64,000 bases of DNA from Candidatus Odyssella thessalonicensis L13 (GTDB lineage: Bacteria > Pseudomonadota > Alphaproteobacteria > Paracaedibacterales > Paracaedibacteraceae). Both the position numbers and the translations under genes were made by a program. The DNA lies in contig NZ_AEWF01000003.1 of assembly GCF_000190415.1 (NCBI RefSeq), forward strand, positions 1 to 64,000. The letters are read 5' to 3'. The notes under the pieces are model-generated. The model was given only the letters and a program-made list of their open reading frames with translations. It did not search any database and had not been told where the DNA came from. Shown in pieces: positions 9,387 to 18,665 of this stretch. Within the stretch, counting starts at the first letter, position 1. Every line of letters begins with the position of its first letter.

Positions 9387-9983
9387 CTAACTTATAAACT
9401 TGACTAATTGCTTAAAAGCATGACGCCGGTGAGAAATCTGGGATTTAAGACTGGGATCCATTTGAGCAAAGGTTTGATTATAGCCCTCAGGCGTAAAAAT
9501 CGGATCATAACCGAAGGCATGCTCTCCGCGCGGGGGTAGACTGATATGGCCGTTTACTATTCCGTCAAAAGAATGAATTGCCCCTTGTGGGAAGCTCAGC
9601 GTTAATACGCATCTCATCTGGGCGGAATAGGATTGACTGCGGTCTAAGGAATCAAAAATCTTAGCAAAAGCATAATTAAAATCTCGCTCTCCATTCGCTC
9701 GCTCCGCCCAACGGGCTGAATAGACTCCCGGTGCCCCGTTCAAAGCCTCCACACACAGCCCAGAATCATCAGCCAAACAAGGTAATTGGCAAGCTTCCAT
9801 AATTGACGTTGCTTTGAGAACAGAATTCTCCACAAAGGTTGTTCCTGTCTCCTCTGGCTCGGCAATATTCAGATCCCGGGCGGAGACAAGATTTAGAGAG
9901 AAAGCCGCCAACATCTCACGGATTTCTTTAATCTTTCCGGAATTATGGCTGGCAATAACGAGCGTGTCACCTGGTTTCAGCAT
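9387..9983 (-). CDS. rdgB: RdgB/HAM1 XTP/dITP diphosphatase
   Basis: 198 residues. The N-terminal signature VIASHNSGKIKEI and the metal/active-site segments EETGTTFVENSVLKA and CLADDSGLCVEALNGAPGVYSARWA are diagnostic of the HAM1/RdgB pyrophosphatase, which removes ITP, dITP and XTP from nucleotide pools. The C-terminal FGYDPIFTPEGYNQTFAQM and SHRRHAFKQL motifs are intact. Its ATG overlaps the TAA of rph by one base (TAATG), so it is coupled to rph. The 227 bp to hemW hold no gene. Confidence 0.95.
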   Translation of the reverse strand: MLKPGDTLVIASHNSGKIKEIREMLAAFSLNLVSARDLNIAEPEETGTTFVENSVLKATSIMEACQLPCLADDSGLCVEALNGAPGVYSARWAERANGERDFNYAFAKIFDSLDRSQSYSAQMRCVLTLSFPQGAIHSFDGIVNGHISLPPRGEHAFGYDPIFTPEGYNQTFAQMDPSLKSQISHRRHAFKQLVKFIS

Positions 9984-10699
9984 TAGATCTTGAGAACCTG
10001 CTTTTGGAGAGCGATTAACTCATTAATCCCCGAACGCGCCAATTCAAGCATATGGGCGAACTCTTTATCGCTGAAAGGTGTTTTCTCAGCAGTGGCTTGG
10101 ATTTCCACCAACTTACCGGATCCAGTCATGATGAAATTAGCATCCACTTCGGCGCTTGAGTCTTCTATATAATCTAAATCGAGCAACCCCTCGCCCTTCG
10201 ACAGACCACAGGAAATCGCTGCGACCTGATCAGTAATCGGCAGTTCTTTTAATACTTTTTTGTTTACCAATTTCTGTAATGCCTGATGCATGGCCACATA
10301 AGCCCCGGTAATACTAGCAGTTCGGGTGCCGCCATCGGCTTGAATCACATCACAGTCAATTTTAATTTGACGTTCACCCAGAGCCTTTAAATCAATCACT
10401 GAGCGCAAGGCCCGACCTATTAAGCGTTGTATTTCTTGAGTACGACCACTTTGTTTACCTTTAGCTGCTTCCCGTTCGATGCGTTCATGGGTAGAGCGTG
10501 GCAACATCCCATATTCAGCTGTGATCCAGCCAGCGCCAGTGTTACGTAAAAATGGTGGAACTTTTTCCTCTACAGTGGCTGTACAAATCACATGGGTATC
10601 TCCAAACTTAACAAAGCAAGAGCCTTCAGCATGTTTAGAAAATCCCGGCCCAAGAAAAACTGAGCGTAATTCGTTTGGCTTTCTTTTATCGTGGCGCAT
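9983..10699 (-). CDS. rph: Ribonuclease PH
   Basis: 238 residues, full length for RNase PH. This phosphorolytic 3'-5' exonuclease trims tRNA 3' ends. Visible family motifs are R-x-D-x-R-x-P-N-E-L-R at the N-terminus, [29 protein letters not shown] and [18 protein letters not shown]. It is first gene of the minus-strand operon rph-rdgB and divergent from hrcA, sharing an intergenic region of about 80 bp. I see no CIRCE-type inverted repeat there. Confidence 0.95.
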   Translation of the reverse strand: MRHDKRKPNELRSVFLGPGFSKHAEGSCFVKFGDTHVICTATVEEKVPPFLRNTGAGWITAEYGMLPRSTHERIEREAAKGKQSGRTQEIQRLIGRALRSVIDLKALGERQIKIDCDVIQADGGTRTASITGAYVAMHQALQKLVNKKVLKELPITDQVAAISCGLSKGEGLLDLDYIEDSSAEVDANFIMTGSGKLVEIQATAEKTPFSDKEFAHMLELARSGINELIALQKQVLKI

Positions 10700-10780
10700 T
10701 TTTGTGTAAACTGTCCTTAAGGTAATTGAGTTTTCTTAGTTTTACACCAAGTTGATATTTGTGAAAAGTTGAAAGTTGCA

Positions 10781-11824
10781 ATGACATCCATTCGTGATTT
10801 AAATAATCGATCGCTTGAAATCTTTAAAGAATTGGTTGATGCCTATATGGAAACAGGAGAACCCGTCGGTTCACGGACGCTGTCGCGGCGGCTGACCACG
10901 ACTCTTTCTCCCGCGACCATTCGCAATGTCATGGCCGACCTTGAAGATGCGGGTTTACTGTACGCTCCCCATACCTCAGCGGGGCGCATGCCCACGGAAG
11001 AAGGGTTAAAGCTGTTTGTTCATGGCTTACTGCAGGTAGGAGATATCGGCGACAAGGAGCGAGAAGAAATTGAACGCCGTTGTCAAACTCAAGGGCGGAG
11101 CCTCAATGATATTCTCGAGAATGCCACCTCAGTATTGTCTGGTCTTTCTCAATGTGCCGGGTTGGTTATGGCGCCTAAGACCGAGTCGCCGTTAAAGCAT
11201 ATAGAATTCGTCCCCTTAAGTCCGACACGCGTGTTGTTGGTCATTATTACTCAAGATGGCTTGGTTGAAAATCGTGTCCTTGAATTTCCTGAAGGTATTC
11301 CCAATTCAGTCTTAACCGAGGCAACGAATTATTTGAACGCCCATATGATTGGCCATACCCTGTCGGAAGCATATGCAATTATTAAGGGCGAGCTTATTAA
11401 AGATAAGCAAGAACTGAATGTTTTATCCCGTAAGATTGTTGCTGACGGGGTAGCTGTATGGAGTGGTGAGGAAAGCTCAGGGTCACTGATTATCAAAGGC
11501 CAAGCCAACTTGCTTAACAATGTAACCGTTGTTGAAGAAATTGATCAAATACGCAATTTATTTAACTTACTCGATACTAAGGAAAACCTAAAGACCATCT
11601 TAGATGCTTCTGTCCAAGCCGAAGGAGTGCAAATTTTTATCGGCGCAGAGAATCCTCTGTTTGCCCAATCTGGATGTTCCATGGTCATTGCCCCTTATAA
11701 AGGAACGAATGAGCGGATTATTGGTGCTATTGGGGTGGTAGGACCATCACGAATGAATTATGGCCGTGTTATCCCGTTGGTGGATTACACAGCCAAACTC
11801 GTTAGTCGATTGTTGGGTCTATAA
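10781..11824 (+). CDS. hrcA: Heat-inducible transcription repressor HrcA
   Basis: 348 residues from ATG 10781; a TTG four codons earlier (10769) is a weaker alternative. The N-terminal winged-helix part (LNNRSLEIFKELVDAYMETGEPVGSRTLS...LSPATIRNVMADLEDAGLL..PHTSAGRMPTEEG) is diagnostic of HrcA, which represses groESL/dnaK through CIRCE operators. The GAF-like domain and C-terminal NYGRVIPLVDYTAKLVSRLL are complete. Unlike most alphaproteobacteria, grpE does not follow; the next gene converges and overlaps the hrcA 3' end by 23 bp. Confidence 0.95.
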   Translation: MTSIRDLNNRSLEIFKELVDAYMETGEPVGSRTLSRRLTTTLSPATIRNVMADLEDAGLLYAPHTSAGRMPTEEGLKLFVHGLLQVGDIGDKEREEIERRCQTQGRSLNDILENATSVLSGLSQCAGLVMAPKTESPLKHIEFVPLSPTRVLLVIITQDGLVENRVLEFPEGIPNSVLTEATNYLNAHMIGHTLSEAYAIIKGELIKDKQELNVLSRKIVADGVAVWSGEESSGSLIIKGQANLLNNVTVVEEIDQIRNLFNLLDTKENLKTILDASVQAEGVQIFIGAENPLFAQSGCSMVIAPYKGTNERIIGAIGVVGPSRMNYGRVIPLVDYTAKLVSRLLGL

Positions 11825-12857
11825 CCTGGGCATTGTGGTGAGGGACCACCTCATCCATGATAACACTCGGAGCCTCCTCACTATGCGGTCGAATCGATTG
11901 CCTTTCAGCTTGATTCATCTGGAAGTTGCCATTTGCTTCTTTAAAATTGCTGCTTTGTAAGCCATTATAATATTCAAAGTTAGAAGCTTGCCCTGGTCGA
12001 CTTGGCATCTGTGCCCCTTTAATGCAGTTTTTAATCTGAGATTCAGGACAACTCACCATACACTTCGAGAATAAACGCAGATCCTTATTGCAAGTTCGTG
12101 CTCGACACTGGGCCCGGCAGAAGACGCTGTCTCTTGCCTGTCTTAGAAGAGGTCGATTTTTACGCAGCAGATAATACTGACTGTAGCCCTGATTAACAAT
12201 ATTCTTTGCAAAAAGCCCAGCATTATTAGCAAGCTTGCGTAAATCAGCAACTTTCCAACGAGAATTGCCTTGAATCTGCTGTAGACTAAAATCTATCTGT
12301 TGCAAGTTCGCTTGGAACTCTTGCACGCTTTTGATAGCTTCAGGAGTTCTTGATTGTCTCTTAAGCTTTTCAATGATGACTGCTGCTTCTTGACGTAGGC
12401 CCATCAGCACATTAAGAGTGTCGACAACTTCTTGGCTTGAGGCAAAGCGTTCAGTAGGGGTAAATCTACTAGCTTTATTTTCGATGATATTCCGTGCGCC
12501 TCGATATTGATTAAGTAGCTGCTCTTTTTTCTGCGTCAGCATCATGTTTCCCTGCTGGTTAGCATCACTAATTCCGGTAATCCGCGGCAAAGTCGCATTA
12601 CAGGAAGTTGTGTCCACAATGTCTGAGCATTGATCGAAACAGAAGCGGCGGTTGGGAATATCTTGGCAATTTGCGCAAACATATTTGCATCGCTCAAGTT
12701 TCTGCACCATTAGGCCTGCGACATCTGATTCGGGCATAGCAGCAAAGGGAGATGCACTCTGGACCCCAGAGGGTCCTGGGTTTGCTGGCGAAGCAGGTTG
12801 CATTGACGCATTTACTGACAGCACCAGCATTCCTAAACTTACTAACAATTTAAACAT
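11802..12857 (-). CDS. Exported Cys-rich protein of unknown function
   Basis: 351 residues with a signal peptide (MFKLLVSLGMLVLSVNA). Two cysteine clusters flank a helical middle: residues about 57-88 (C-x3-C-x2-C ... C-x3-C ... C) and a second near 245-275 (FCRAQCRARTC, KCMVSC, NC). Even cysteine numbers in an exported protein suggest disulfides. The middle is predicted helical and Gln-rich. I do not recognise the family. It follows the 554-residue repeat protein by ten bases with a good AGGAAAT ribosome-binding site, so both are cotranscribed and probably act together at the surface or in the periplasm. The 3' end overlaps hrcA on the other strand. Confidence 0.7.
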   Translation of the reverse strand: MFKLLVSLGMLVLSVNASMQPASPANPGPSGVQSASPFAAMPESDVAGLMVQKLERCKYVCANCQDIPNRRFCFDQCSDIVDTTSCNATLPRITGISDANQQGNMMLTQKKEQLLNQYRGARNIIENKASRFTPTERFASSQEVVDTLNVLMGLRQEAAVIIEKLKRQSRTPEAIKSVQEFQANLQQIDFSLQQIQGNSRWKVADLRKLANNAGLFAKNIVNQGYSQYYLLRKNRPLLRQARDSVFCRAQCRARTCNKDLRLFSKCMVSCPESQIKNCIKGAQMPSRPGQASNFEYYNGLQSSNFKEANGNFQMNQAERQSIRPHSEEAPSVIMDEVVPHHNAQVIDPTID

Positions 12858-12867
12858 TATTCATTTC

Positions 12868-14520
12868 CTAATCTAATTCATATGAGGAGCGAGGGTTTCT
12901 GTAGACTCTGCTGCGAGCATCGCTTGCAGGAGGGGTGACAGAAAGGGACTGAGTATATTGATCTGCATCGATTTCTTCAAAGTTTGATTGCTTACCCCGG
13001 ATACGATCGACAGCTCCCTTAGCTTTGCCTTTAACAAAGTTTTTGGCTCGGGCAAATCTTGAGGGCTTTTTAGGAGAGTCTAGGTCCTGTTGATCCATCG
13101 TTACCGGATAGTGTGAAGCCATGCTCCGTACTGCCAGACCCGCATCATTACTTCTTGCAGCAGGGGCAAAGTCACCAAAAGCTTGAGGATCTACACTATA
13201 TCTATCCTCATAGTCCTGCTGCCCTTGTGGCTGAGCTGGCATAGGTTGAGCGGCTGATGAGTTTTTACCTCTGACACGATTAACAGCCCCTTTAGCTTTG
13301 TCCTTAACAAAGTTTCTGACTCGTGAGAATCTTGATTCTTTGGCAGGTTGATCAGCATCTAAGGTAGAAGGTGACGCCATGCCAGCGGCCGTCAAGCCAG
13401 CTGTATCTCGCATGGAAGCCGGATTGAGCTTGCTATAATCTTGCGGCTTTAAAAGAGGCCCACTCTTATATTCTTGATCCCATGGATCCTGGTTCTGGAT
13501 AGGTTGTACGGCCTGCCGCCCGATTAATCGGCCACCCGCGCTTTCAAGATGCCCTTTAACAAAGTTTCTAGCTTGCGCTACTTTTGAAGGTTGAGCAGGC
13601 GAGTTAGAAGCCATGCCGTAGACACTCAAACCTGCCACATCTCGCATGGCCTGCGGTCTGATCTTGTTATAATCCTGCGGCTTTAAAACAGAGTTATTCT
13701 GAGGATTCTGTTCCCAGGGCTGCTGAGCTGGGGTAGGCTGTGCTGTCGCCGGCAATCTTCCTGGAACCCAATTTGCGGCCCTTTCCACTTTCCCCTGAAC
13801 AAAGCCCTTAACCCTACCTAAGTGGGAAGCTTGGGCGGCAGAATGAGAAGCCATCGCAGCCGCTGCATTACCGGCGACATTGCTCATATCTGCTCCGGTG
13901 TCCAGATCTAAATCATCCATTTGATTCCAGCCATACTCATCCTCGTCCCGTTCCCAAGGTTCTTGCTCCAGTCGGCTCTGGGCAGGGGCAGCACGATTGC
14001 CTCTCAGACGGTCAGCGGCACTTTCCATTTTCCCCTTAACAAAATTCTTAACTCTCGATACCTTGGAAGGGTGCTCGCCAAGCGGGGCAGCATAAGAAGC
14101 TGTCGCTCTCTTAGTCGCATTTCCAGCCCAGCTGGGATCATCATCAAGATTAATAACATCTCCATCAAGCCAATCATCGCCAAAGCTATAACTTCCTTCT
14201 TCCTCAGCTTCTGGCATAATCCAGCCATCTTCTGAATCATAACTACCGTCTTCTTCATCCAGTCCTAAATGAGTACTGTGGATACCACCATGTTCTGGTT
14301 CGGCGTTGCCCAGCATACCCCGATTGTTATCCATCTTCCTTTGGTTGGGACTACCTAGCATTCCTTGCCCACTTCTAATGCTATCGCTTGCAAAAGCACC
14401 AACATTAGGAGCCCCTTGCTGTCCGCTTCTCATTGAAATGTCCTTATAAGGCAATGCGTGCCCTTCACCCATTAAAAGACTTAGGGTAAAAATTGCAAGC
14501 GGAGTAAAACGGGTTTTCAT
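12868..14520 (-). CDS. Exported protein with five regularly spaced basic amphipathic repeats, unknown function
   Basis: About 550 residues with a signal peptide (MKTRFTPLAIFTLSLLMGEGHA). I prefer ATG 14520 to ATG 14532 because it gives a compact signal peptide. Five copies of a basic helix with consensus R-x-[KR]-N-F-V-K-G-K-x-x-x-A-x-x-R-[IVL]-x-G lie at about 160, 240, 321, 404 and 496 (numbering from 14532), separated by 80-92 residues of acidic, Pro/Gln-rich linker that often contains KPQDY and D-x-AGL-x-x-x-x-MAS. Residues 90-135 are strongly acidic. The alternating acidic and basic layout suggests a disordered, multivalent binding protein. No known family recognised. Confidence 0.7.
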   Translation of the reverse strand: MKTRFTPLAIFTLSLLMGEGHALPYKDISMRSGQQGAPNVGAFASDSIRSGQGMLGSPNQRKMDNNRGMLGNAEPEHGGIHSTHLGLDEEDGSYDSEDGWIMPEAEEEGSYSFGDDWLDGDVINLDDDPSWAGNATKRATASYAAPLGEHPSKVSRVKNFVKGKMESAADRLRGNRAAPAQSRLEQEPWERDEDEYGWNQMDDLDLDTGADMSNVAGNAAAAMASHSAAQASHLGRVKGFVQGKVERAANWVPGRLPATAQPTPAQQPWEQNPQNNSVLKPQDYNKIRPQAMRDVAGLSVYGMASNSPAQPSKVAQARNFVKGHLESAGGRLIGRQAVQPIQNQDPWDQEYKSGPLLKPQDYSKLNPASMRDTAGLTAAGMASPSTLDADQPAKESRFSRVRNFVKDKAKGAVNRVRGKNSSAAQPMPAQPQGQQDYEDRYSVDPQAFGDFAPAARSNDAGLAVRSMASHYPVTMDQQDLDSPKKPSRFARAKNFVKGKAKGAVDRIRGKQSNFEEIDADQYTQSLSVTPPASDARSRVYRNPRSSYELD

Positions 14521-14669
14521 ATTCGCCACCATTACTTATAAATTTAACTAACCTTAAGGATATATCTCTTTAGTAAACAAATACTTAAAGCTTGACAAAA
14601 AACTCTCTATTGAAAGATTTTTACTAAAATGCTTTCATTTAGGTAACATCGATTTATTGTTGATTTATC

Positions 14670-16160
14670 ATGCGTTCCTATTCTCACTTTATAAACGGTC
14701 ACGAAGTTAACGGTTCTCGGTCTCCTACATTACCAGTCATCAATCCTTCGACAGGCCACTCTTTGGGTTCGCTTCCGCTTGCCGGAAACGCAGAGGTAGA
14801 CTTAGCCGTCAATGCCGCTAAAAAAGCTTTATCAAGCTGGTCAGAGACGCCGCCAGCCGTTCGTGCTAAAATTCTGTTCCGATGGCGCCATTTAATCGAA
14901 GAAAACCAGGAAGAGATAGCAACGGCTATCTGTGAGGAACATGGAAAATCCAAAACAGAGGCGTTAGGATCCATCGGGCGCGGCGTTGATGTATTGGAAT
15001 TTGCTTGCGGCATTCCTTCCGCCTTAAAAGGGGAATTTAGCACCAATGTTGGCAGAGCGGTTGATTCTTATAGTATACGACAACCTGTGGGTGTGGTTGG
15101 TGCTATTACTCCCTTTAATTTTCCAGCCATGATTCCCTTATGGATTTGTTCTGTGGCCATCGCTTGTGGTAATACGGTGGTCTTGAAGCCATCCGAGCGC
15201 ACCCCATCGGCAGCGTTAATGTTAGCCAAGTTAGCTTTACAAGCGGGGCTACCTGCCGGCGTCTTCAATGTGATCCATGGAGCTAAAGAAGCAGTTAATG
15301 GTTTGCTCACGCATCCAGAGATTAACGCTATTAGCTTTGTTGGTCAAACCTCCACGGCAAAGTATGTTCAGCAAACAGCAATTGCTCATGGCAAACGGGT
15401 ACAAGCCTTTGGAGGAGCAAAGAATCATGCTCTAGTTATGCCTGATGCCGACATAGACTCGACAGTTGATGCAATTTTGGGCGCTGCTTATGGATCAGCT
15501 GGGGAAAGATGCATGGCGATCTCCGTCATCGTTGCTGTGGGTCAACAAACGGCAGACCGCTTAATCGTGAAATTGTCCCCTAAGATTAAGGATCTTAAAA
15601 TTGGAGCCCCTACTGATGCAACCGCAGAAATGGGCCCCTTAATTAGCCAGGATCAGTTAACCAGAGTTACCTCTTATCTTGAGCAAGGGGAAAAGGAAGG
15701 GGCTAAGTTGATCATTGACGGGCGCAAGCACGCCTGCCCAAAGACAGGATTCTTTCTCGCTGGATCCCTGTTTGATCATGTTCAGCCCTCCATGACCATT
15801 TACCAGGATGAAATTTTTGGTCCTGTTCTCTGCGTGGTGCGCGTCAGTTCCTATGTAGAAGGCCTTAATCTTATCAATGGCCATCCTTATGCCAACGGTG
15901 TTGCTATTTTCACGAGTGATGGGGACAGTGCACGCGATTTCTGTCAGCGCGTTCAAGTGGGGATGGTCGGAGTTAATGTTTCAATTCCTGTGCCGGTAGG
16001 ATTTCATAGCTTTGGCGGCTGGAAGAATTCAGTATTTGCTGATCACGGCATGCATGGGATGGAAGGTGTTCGCTTCTTTACACAACTTAAAACCATTACC
16101 AGCCGTTGGCCCTCTGGCATCCGCCAAGGGGTCGAATTTTCATTACCTAGGGTGGAGTAG
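14670..16160 (+). CDS. mmsA: Methylmalonate-semialdehyde dehydrogenase (CoA-acylating)
   Basis: ALDH-fold enzyme of 496 residues. The catalytic Cys281 sits in GSAGERCMAIS, and the family-specific GMVGVNVSIPVPVGFHSFGG identifies MmsA, the CoA-dependent enzyme that converts methylmalonate semialdehyde to propionyl-CoA in valine catabolism. FGGAKNH replaces the ELGG general-base motif of ordinary ALDHs, as expected for this family. mmsB follows after 3 bp. No convincing Shine-Dalgarno sequence precedes ATG 14670. Confidence 0.93.
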   Translation: MRSYSHFINGHEVNGSRSPTLPVINPSTGHSLGSLPLAGNAEVDLAVNAAKKALSSWSETPPAVRAKILFRWRHLIEENQEEIATAICEEHGKSKTEALGSIGRGVDVLEFACGIPSALKGEFSTNVGRAVDSYSIRQPVGVVGAITPFNFPAMIPLWICSVAIACGNTVVLKPSERTPSAALMLAKLALQAGLPAGVFNVIHGAKEAVNGLLTHPEINAISFVGQTSTAKYVQQTAIAHGKRVQAFGGAKNHALVMPDADIDSTVDAILGAAYGSAGERCMAISVIVAVGQQTADRLIVKLSPKIKDLKIGAPTDATAEMGPLISQDQLTRVTSYLEQGEKEGAKLIIDGRKHACPKTGFFLAGSLFDHVQPSMTIYQDEIFGPVLCVVRVSSYVEGLNLINGHPYANGVAIFTSDGDSARDFCQRVQVGMVGVNVSIPVPVGFHSFGGWKNSVFADHGMHGMEGVRFFTQLKTITSRWPSGIRQGVEFSLPRVE

Positions 16161-16163
16161 ACT

Positions 16164-17045
16164 ATGGCAAAAATTGGATTTATTGGTTTGGGCCATATGG
16201 GCAACCCGATGGCGCGGAATTTGGTTAAAGCACACCATGAAGTGCATGTCTTTGACTTAGACAGAGCCGCAATCGAGACCGCTGTTCGCGGTGGCTGTAT
16301 CGGCGCTTACTCGCTGTTAGAAGTCGCCAGCGATAAAGACTTTATTATCACGATGTTGCCAGCCGGCAAGCATGTGCGCAGTGTTTTACTCGGCGAAAAC
16401 GGATTATTGGAGCAACTCAAAGAGCCTGGCTTTTTTATTGATTGCTCTACCATCGACTTGACGACAACTCAAGACGTCCATGAAGCGGCCACCTTCAAAG
16501 GACACGGTATTCTTGACGCTCCCGTCTCGGGCGGGGTTGCTGGGGCAGAAAAAGCAACGCTGACATTTATGGTCGGCGGCCTGCACGATGCCTTTATTAA
16601 GGCCCAACCGATCTTAGCGTCAATGGGGAAAAATGTGTTCCACGCCGGAGCTGCCACCCATGGTCAAGTGGCGAAGATGTGTAACAATCTCATGCTGGGC
16701 ATTCATATGATTGGCACGTCCGAAGCTTTTATTCTCGCTGAGAAGCTTGGACTTGCAGCCAGCACCCTCTATGAAATTGCCTCTGCTTCTTCGGGCCAAA
16801 GCTGGACCTTATCCCGCTATTGTCCAGCGCCTGTCTTACCAGATACCCCGGCGTGCAATGGCTATAAAGCTGGTTTTGCTGCTGCCATGATGCTGAAAGA
16901 TTTAAATCTAGCGATAGAAGCAGCTCGCAATAATGACACCACGCTACCTTTAACAGAAAAAGCTGGTGATCTTTATGATGACTTTTGTCGAGACTCTGGC
17001 GCCCTTGATTTTTCAGCAATTATTGAGTTTTTAAAAGTTCGGTAA
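16164..17045 (+). CDS. mmsB: 3-hydroxyisobutyrate dehydrogenase
   Basis: 293 residues with the NAD-binding Rossmann start IGFIGLGHMGNPMARNL, the substrate segment DAPVSGGVAGAEKATLTFMVGG and the catalytic-Lys helix GQVAKMCNNLMLG of beta-hydroxyacid dehydrogenases. Coupling to mmsA fixes it as the enzyme making methylmalonate semialdehyde from 3-hydroxyisobutyrate in valine degradation. GGGTGGAG just before the start, inside the mmsA 3' end, serves as ribosome-binding site. Confidence 0.93.
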   Translation: MAKIGFIGLGHMGNPMARNLVKAHHEVHVFDLDRAAIETAVRGGCIGAYSLLEVASDKDFIITMLPAGKHVRSVLLGENGLLEQLKEPGFFIDCSTIDLTTTQDVHEAATFKGHGILDAPVSGGVAGAEKATLTFMVGGLHDAFIKAQPILASMGKNVFHAGAATHGQVAKMCNNLMLGIHMIGTSEAFILAEKLGLAASTLYEIASASSGQSWTLSRYCPAPVLPDTPACNGYKAGFAAAMMLKDLNLAIEAARNNDTTLPLTEKAGDLYDDFCRDSGALDFSAIIEFLKVR

Positions 17046-17106
17046 CTTTATCACTGCGCCATAAATGATTAAATTTACCCCCTGATATCCTAGGAGCTCT
17101 GATCAG

Positions 17107-18645
17107 ATGACAGCTACCCCTTCTGCTAATAAGACCTTACAGAATCAAGTTCAGGAGATCTTACATCAATTTGGCATCAAATTGTCATCCCCCCATGCTT
17201 GTGAAGTCTTATCTGTAAGCCCGATTAATGGCGAGTTGTTAGGGAGTATTCGCGGCAACACGGTTGCAGAGGCGCAATCAGCAATCAGCCAGGCTTACCA
17301 GGCTTATGGGCATTGGCGATCTGTTCCAGCCCCTCGTCGTGGCGAGCTTATCCGTCTTTTTGGTGAAGAACTGCGGCTCCATAAAGAAGCTTTAGGAAGA
17401 TTGGTGACCATTGAATGTGGCAAGATTTTGCAAGAAGGTCTAGGCGAAGTCCAGGAAATGATTGATATTTGTGACTTTGCGGTCGGCCTATCCCGCCAAC
17501 TTTATGGCTTAACCATGGCCTCTGAACGCCCAGGGCACCGTATGATGGAAACCTGGCACCCCTTAGGGATCGTGGCGCTGATTACTCCGTTCAATTTTCC
17601 CGTTGCCGTGTGGGCCTGGAATTTCGCTTTAGCTGTGGTCTGTGGCAATGCAACCATTTGGAAACCCTCAGAGAAAACTCCGCTCACGGCGACTGCTTGC
17701 CAGGCCTTATTTGAGAGGGCTCTTAAAAAGTTTGGGGCAGCCCCGGACGCTCTTTCTTTACTTCTTCATGGAGGGCAGGATATTGCCGAGGCTGTGATCG
17801 ACCATCCACAAGTGGCCCTGGTAAGCGCCACAGGCAGCACCGAGATGGGTCGGGCTGTTGGCCAACGCGTTGCCAAGCGATTTGGCAAAGTGTTGCTCGA
17901 ACTCGGCGGCAACAATGCCATGATTGTCACCCCCTCGGCCAACCTTGATCTTGCTTATCGTGCAATAACCTTTAGTGCCGTCGGCACGTGCGGCCAAAGA
18001 TGTACCACTCTTCGGCGCCTGATTGTGCATCGCTCCTTAAAGGAGCAAGTGATCCAAAATCTTAAGAATATTTATCAAACGGTCCCCATAGGCAATCCAT
18101 TAGAATCAGCCACCTTGTGTGGGCCTCTTATTGACGAGACCTCCTTCTTAGCCTTGCAAGCAACGATTGCTCAAGCTCAAAAGGAAGGCGGCACTTTGGT
18201 TACGGGAGGTATACGGGTGCTCGATCGCGACTATCCCCAGGGTTATTATGTGGCACCTGCCCTTATTGATATGCCTAAGCATCATGGTATTGTCCATACT
18301 GAAACATTTGCTCCTATTTTATATGTGCTCAGTTATGAAACCTTAGAGGAAGCGATCGCCATCAACAATGAGGTTCCGCAAGGATTATCCTCATGTATTT
18401 TCACTAACTCGCTTCAAGAAGCCGAGTTATTCTTATCGGCGTGCGGCAGTGATTGTGGCATAGCCAATGTTAATATTGGGCCCAGTGGGGCCGAAATTGG
18501 TGGGGCTTTTGGGGGTGACAAGGAAACTGGGGGCGGTCGAGAGTCAGGCTCTGATTCGTGGCGTAATTACATGCGCCGCGCCACCAATACCGTTAATTTT
18601 TCCAGCCAGCTACCGTTGGCCCAGGGAATACAATTTAACTTCTAG
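17107..18645 (+). CDS. amaB: ALDH7-family aldehyde dehydrogenase (alpha-aminoadipic semialdehyde dehydrogenase type)
   Basis: 512 residues. Glu265 in VLLELGGNN and Cys299 in GTCGQRCTTLRR are the general base and nucleophile. The ALDH7/antiquitin traits include the FNFPVAVWAWNFALA segment, GPSGAEIGGAFGGDKETGGGRESGSDSW and RRATNTVNFS near the end. The family oxidises alpha-aminoadipate semialdehyde/piperideine-6-carboxylate in lysine or pipecolate breakdown. It lies 61 bp behind mmsB with a TAGGAG site, so it is probably in the same operon. Substrate assignment is by family only; the gene symbol is tentative. Confidence 0.8.
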   Translation: MTATPSANKTLQNQVQEILHQFGIKLSSPHACEVLSVSPINGELLGSIRGNTVAEAQSAISQAYQAYGHWRSVPAPRRGELIRLFGEELRLHKEALGRLVTIECGKILQEGLGEVQEMIDICDFAVGLSRQLYGLTMASERPGHRMMETWHPLGIVALITPFNFPVAVWAWNFALAVVCGNATIWKPSEKTPLTATACQALFERALKKFGAAPDALSLLLHGGQDIAEAVIDHPQVALVSATGSTEMGRAVGQRVAKRFGKVLLELGGNNAMIVTPSANLDLAYRAITFSAVGTCGQRCTTLRRLIVHRSLKEQVIQNLKNIYQTVPIGNPLESATLCGPLIDETSFLALQATIAQAQKEGGTLVTGGIRVLDRDYPQGYYVAPALIDMPKHHGIVHTETFAPILYVLSYETLEEAIAINNEVPQGLSSCIFTNSLQEAELFLSACGSDCGIANVNIGPSGAEIGGAFGGDKETGGGRESGSDSWRNYMRRATNTVNFSSQLPLAQGIQFNF

Positions 18646-18665
18646 ACCATCCTTTAAGGGAATGC

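Noticed and set aside
10700..10780. CIRCE operator between rph and hrcA
   Set aside because: No TTAGCACTC-N9-GAGTGCTAA-like repeat in this stretch.
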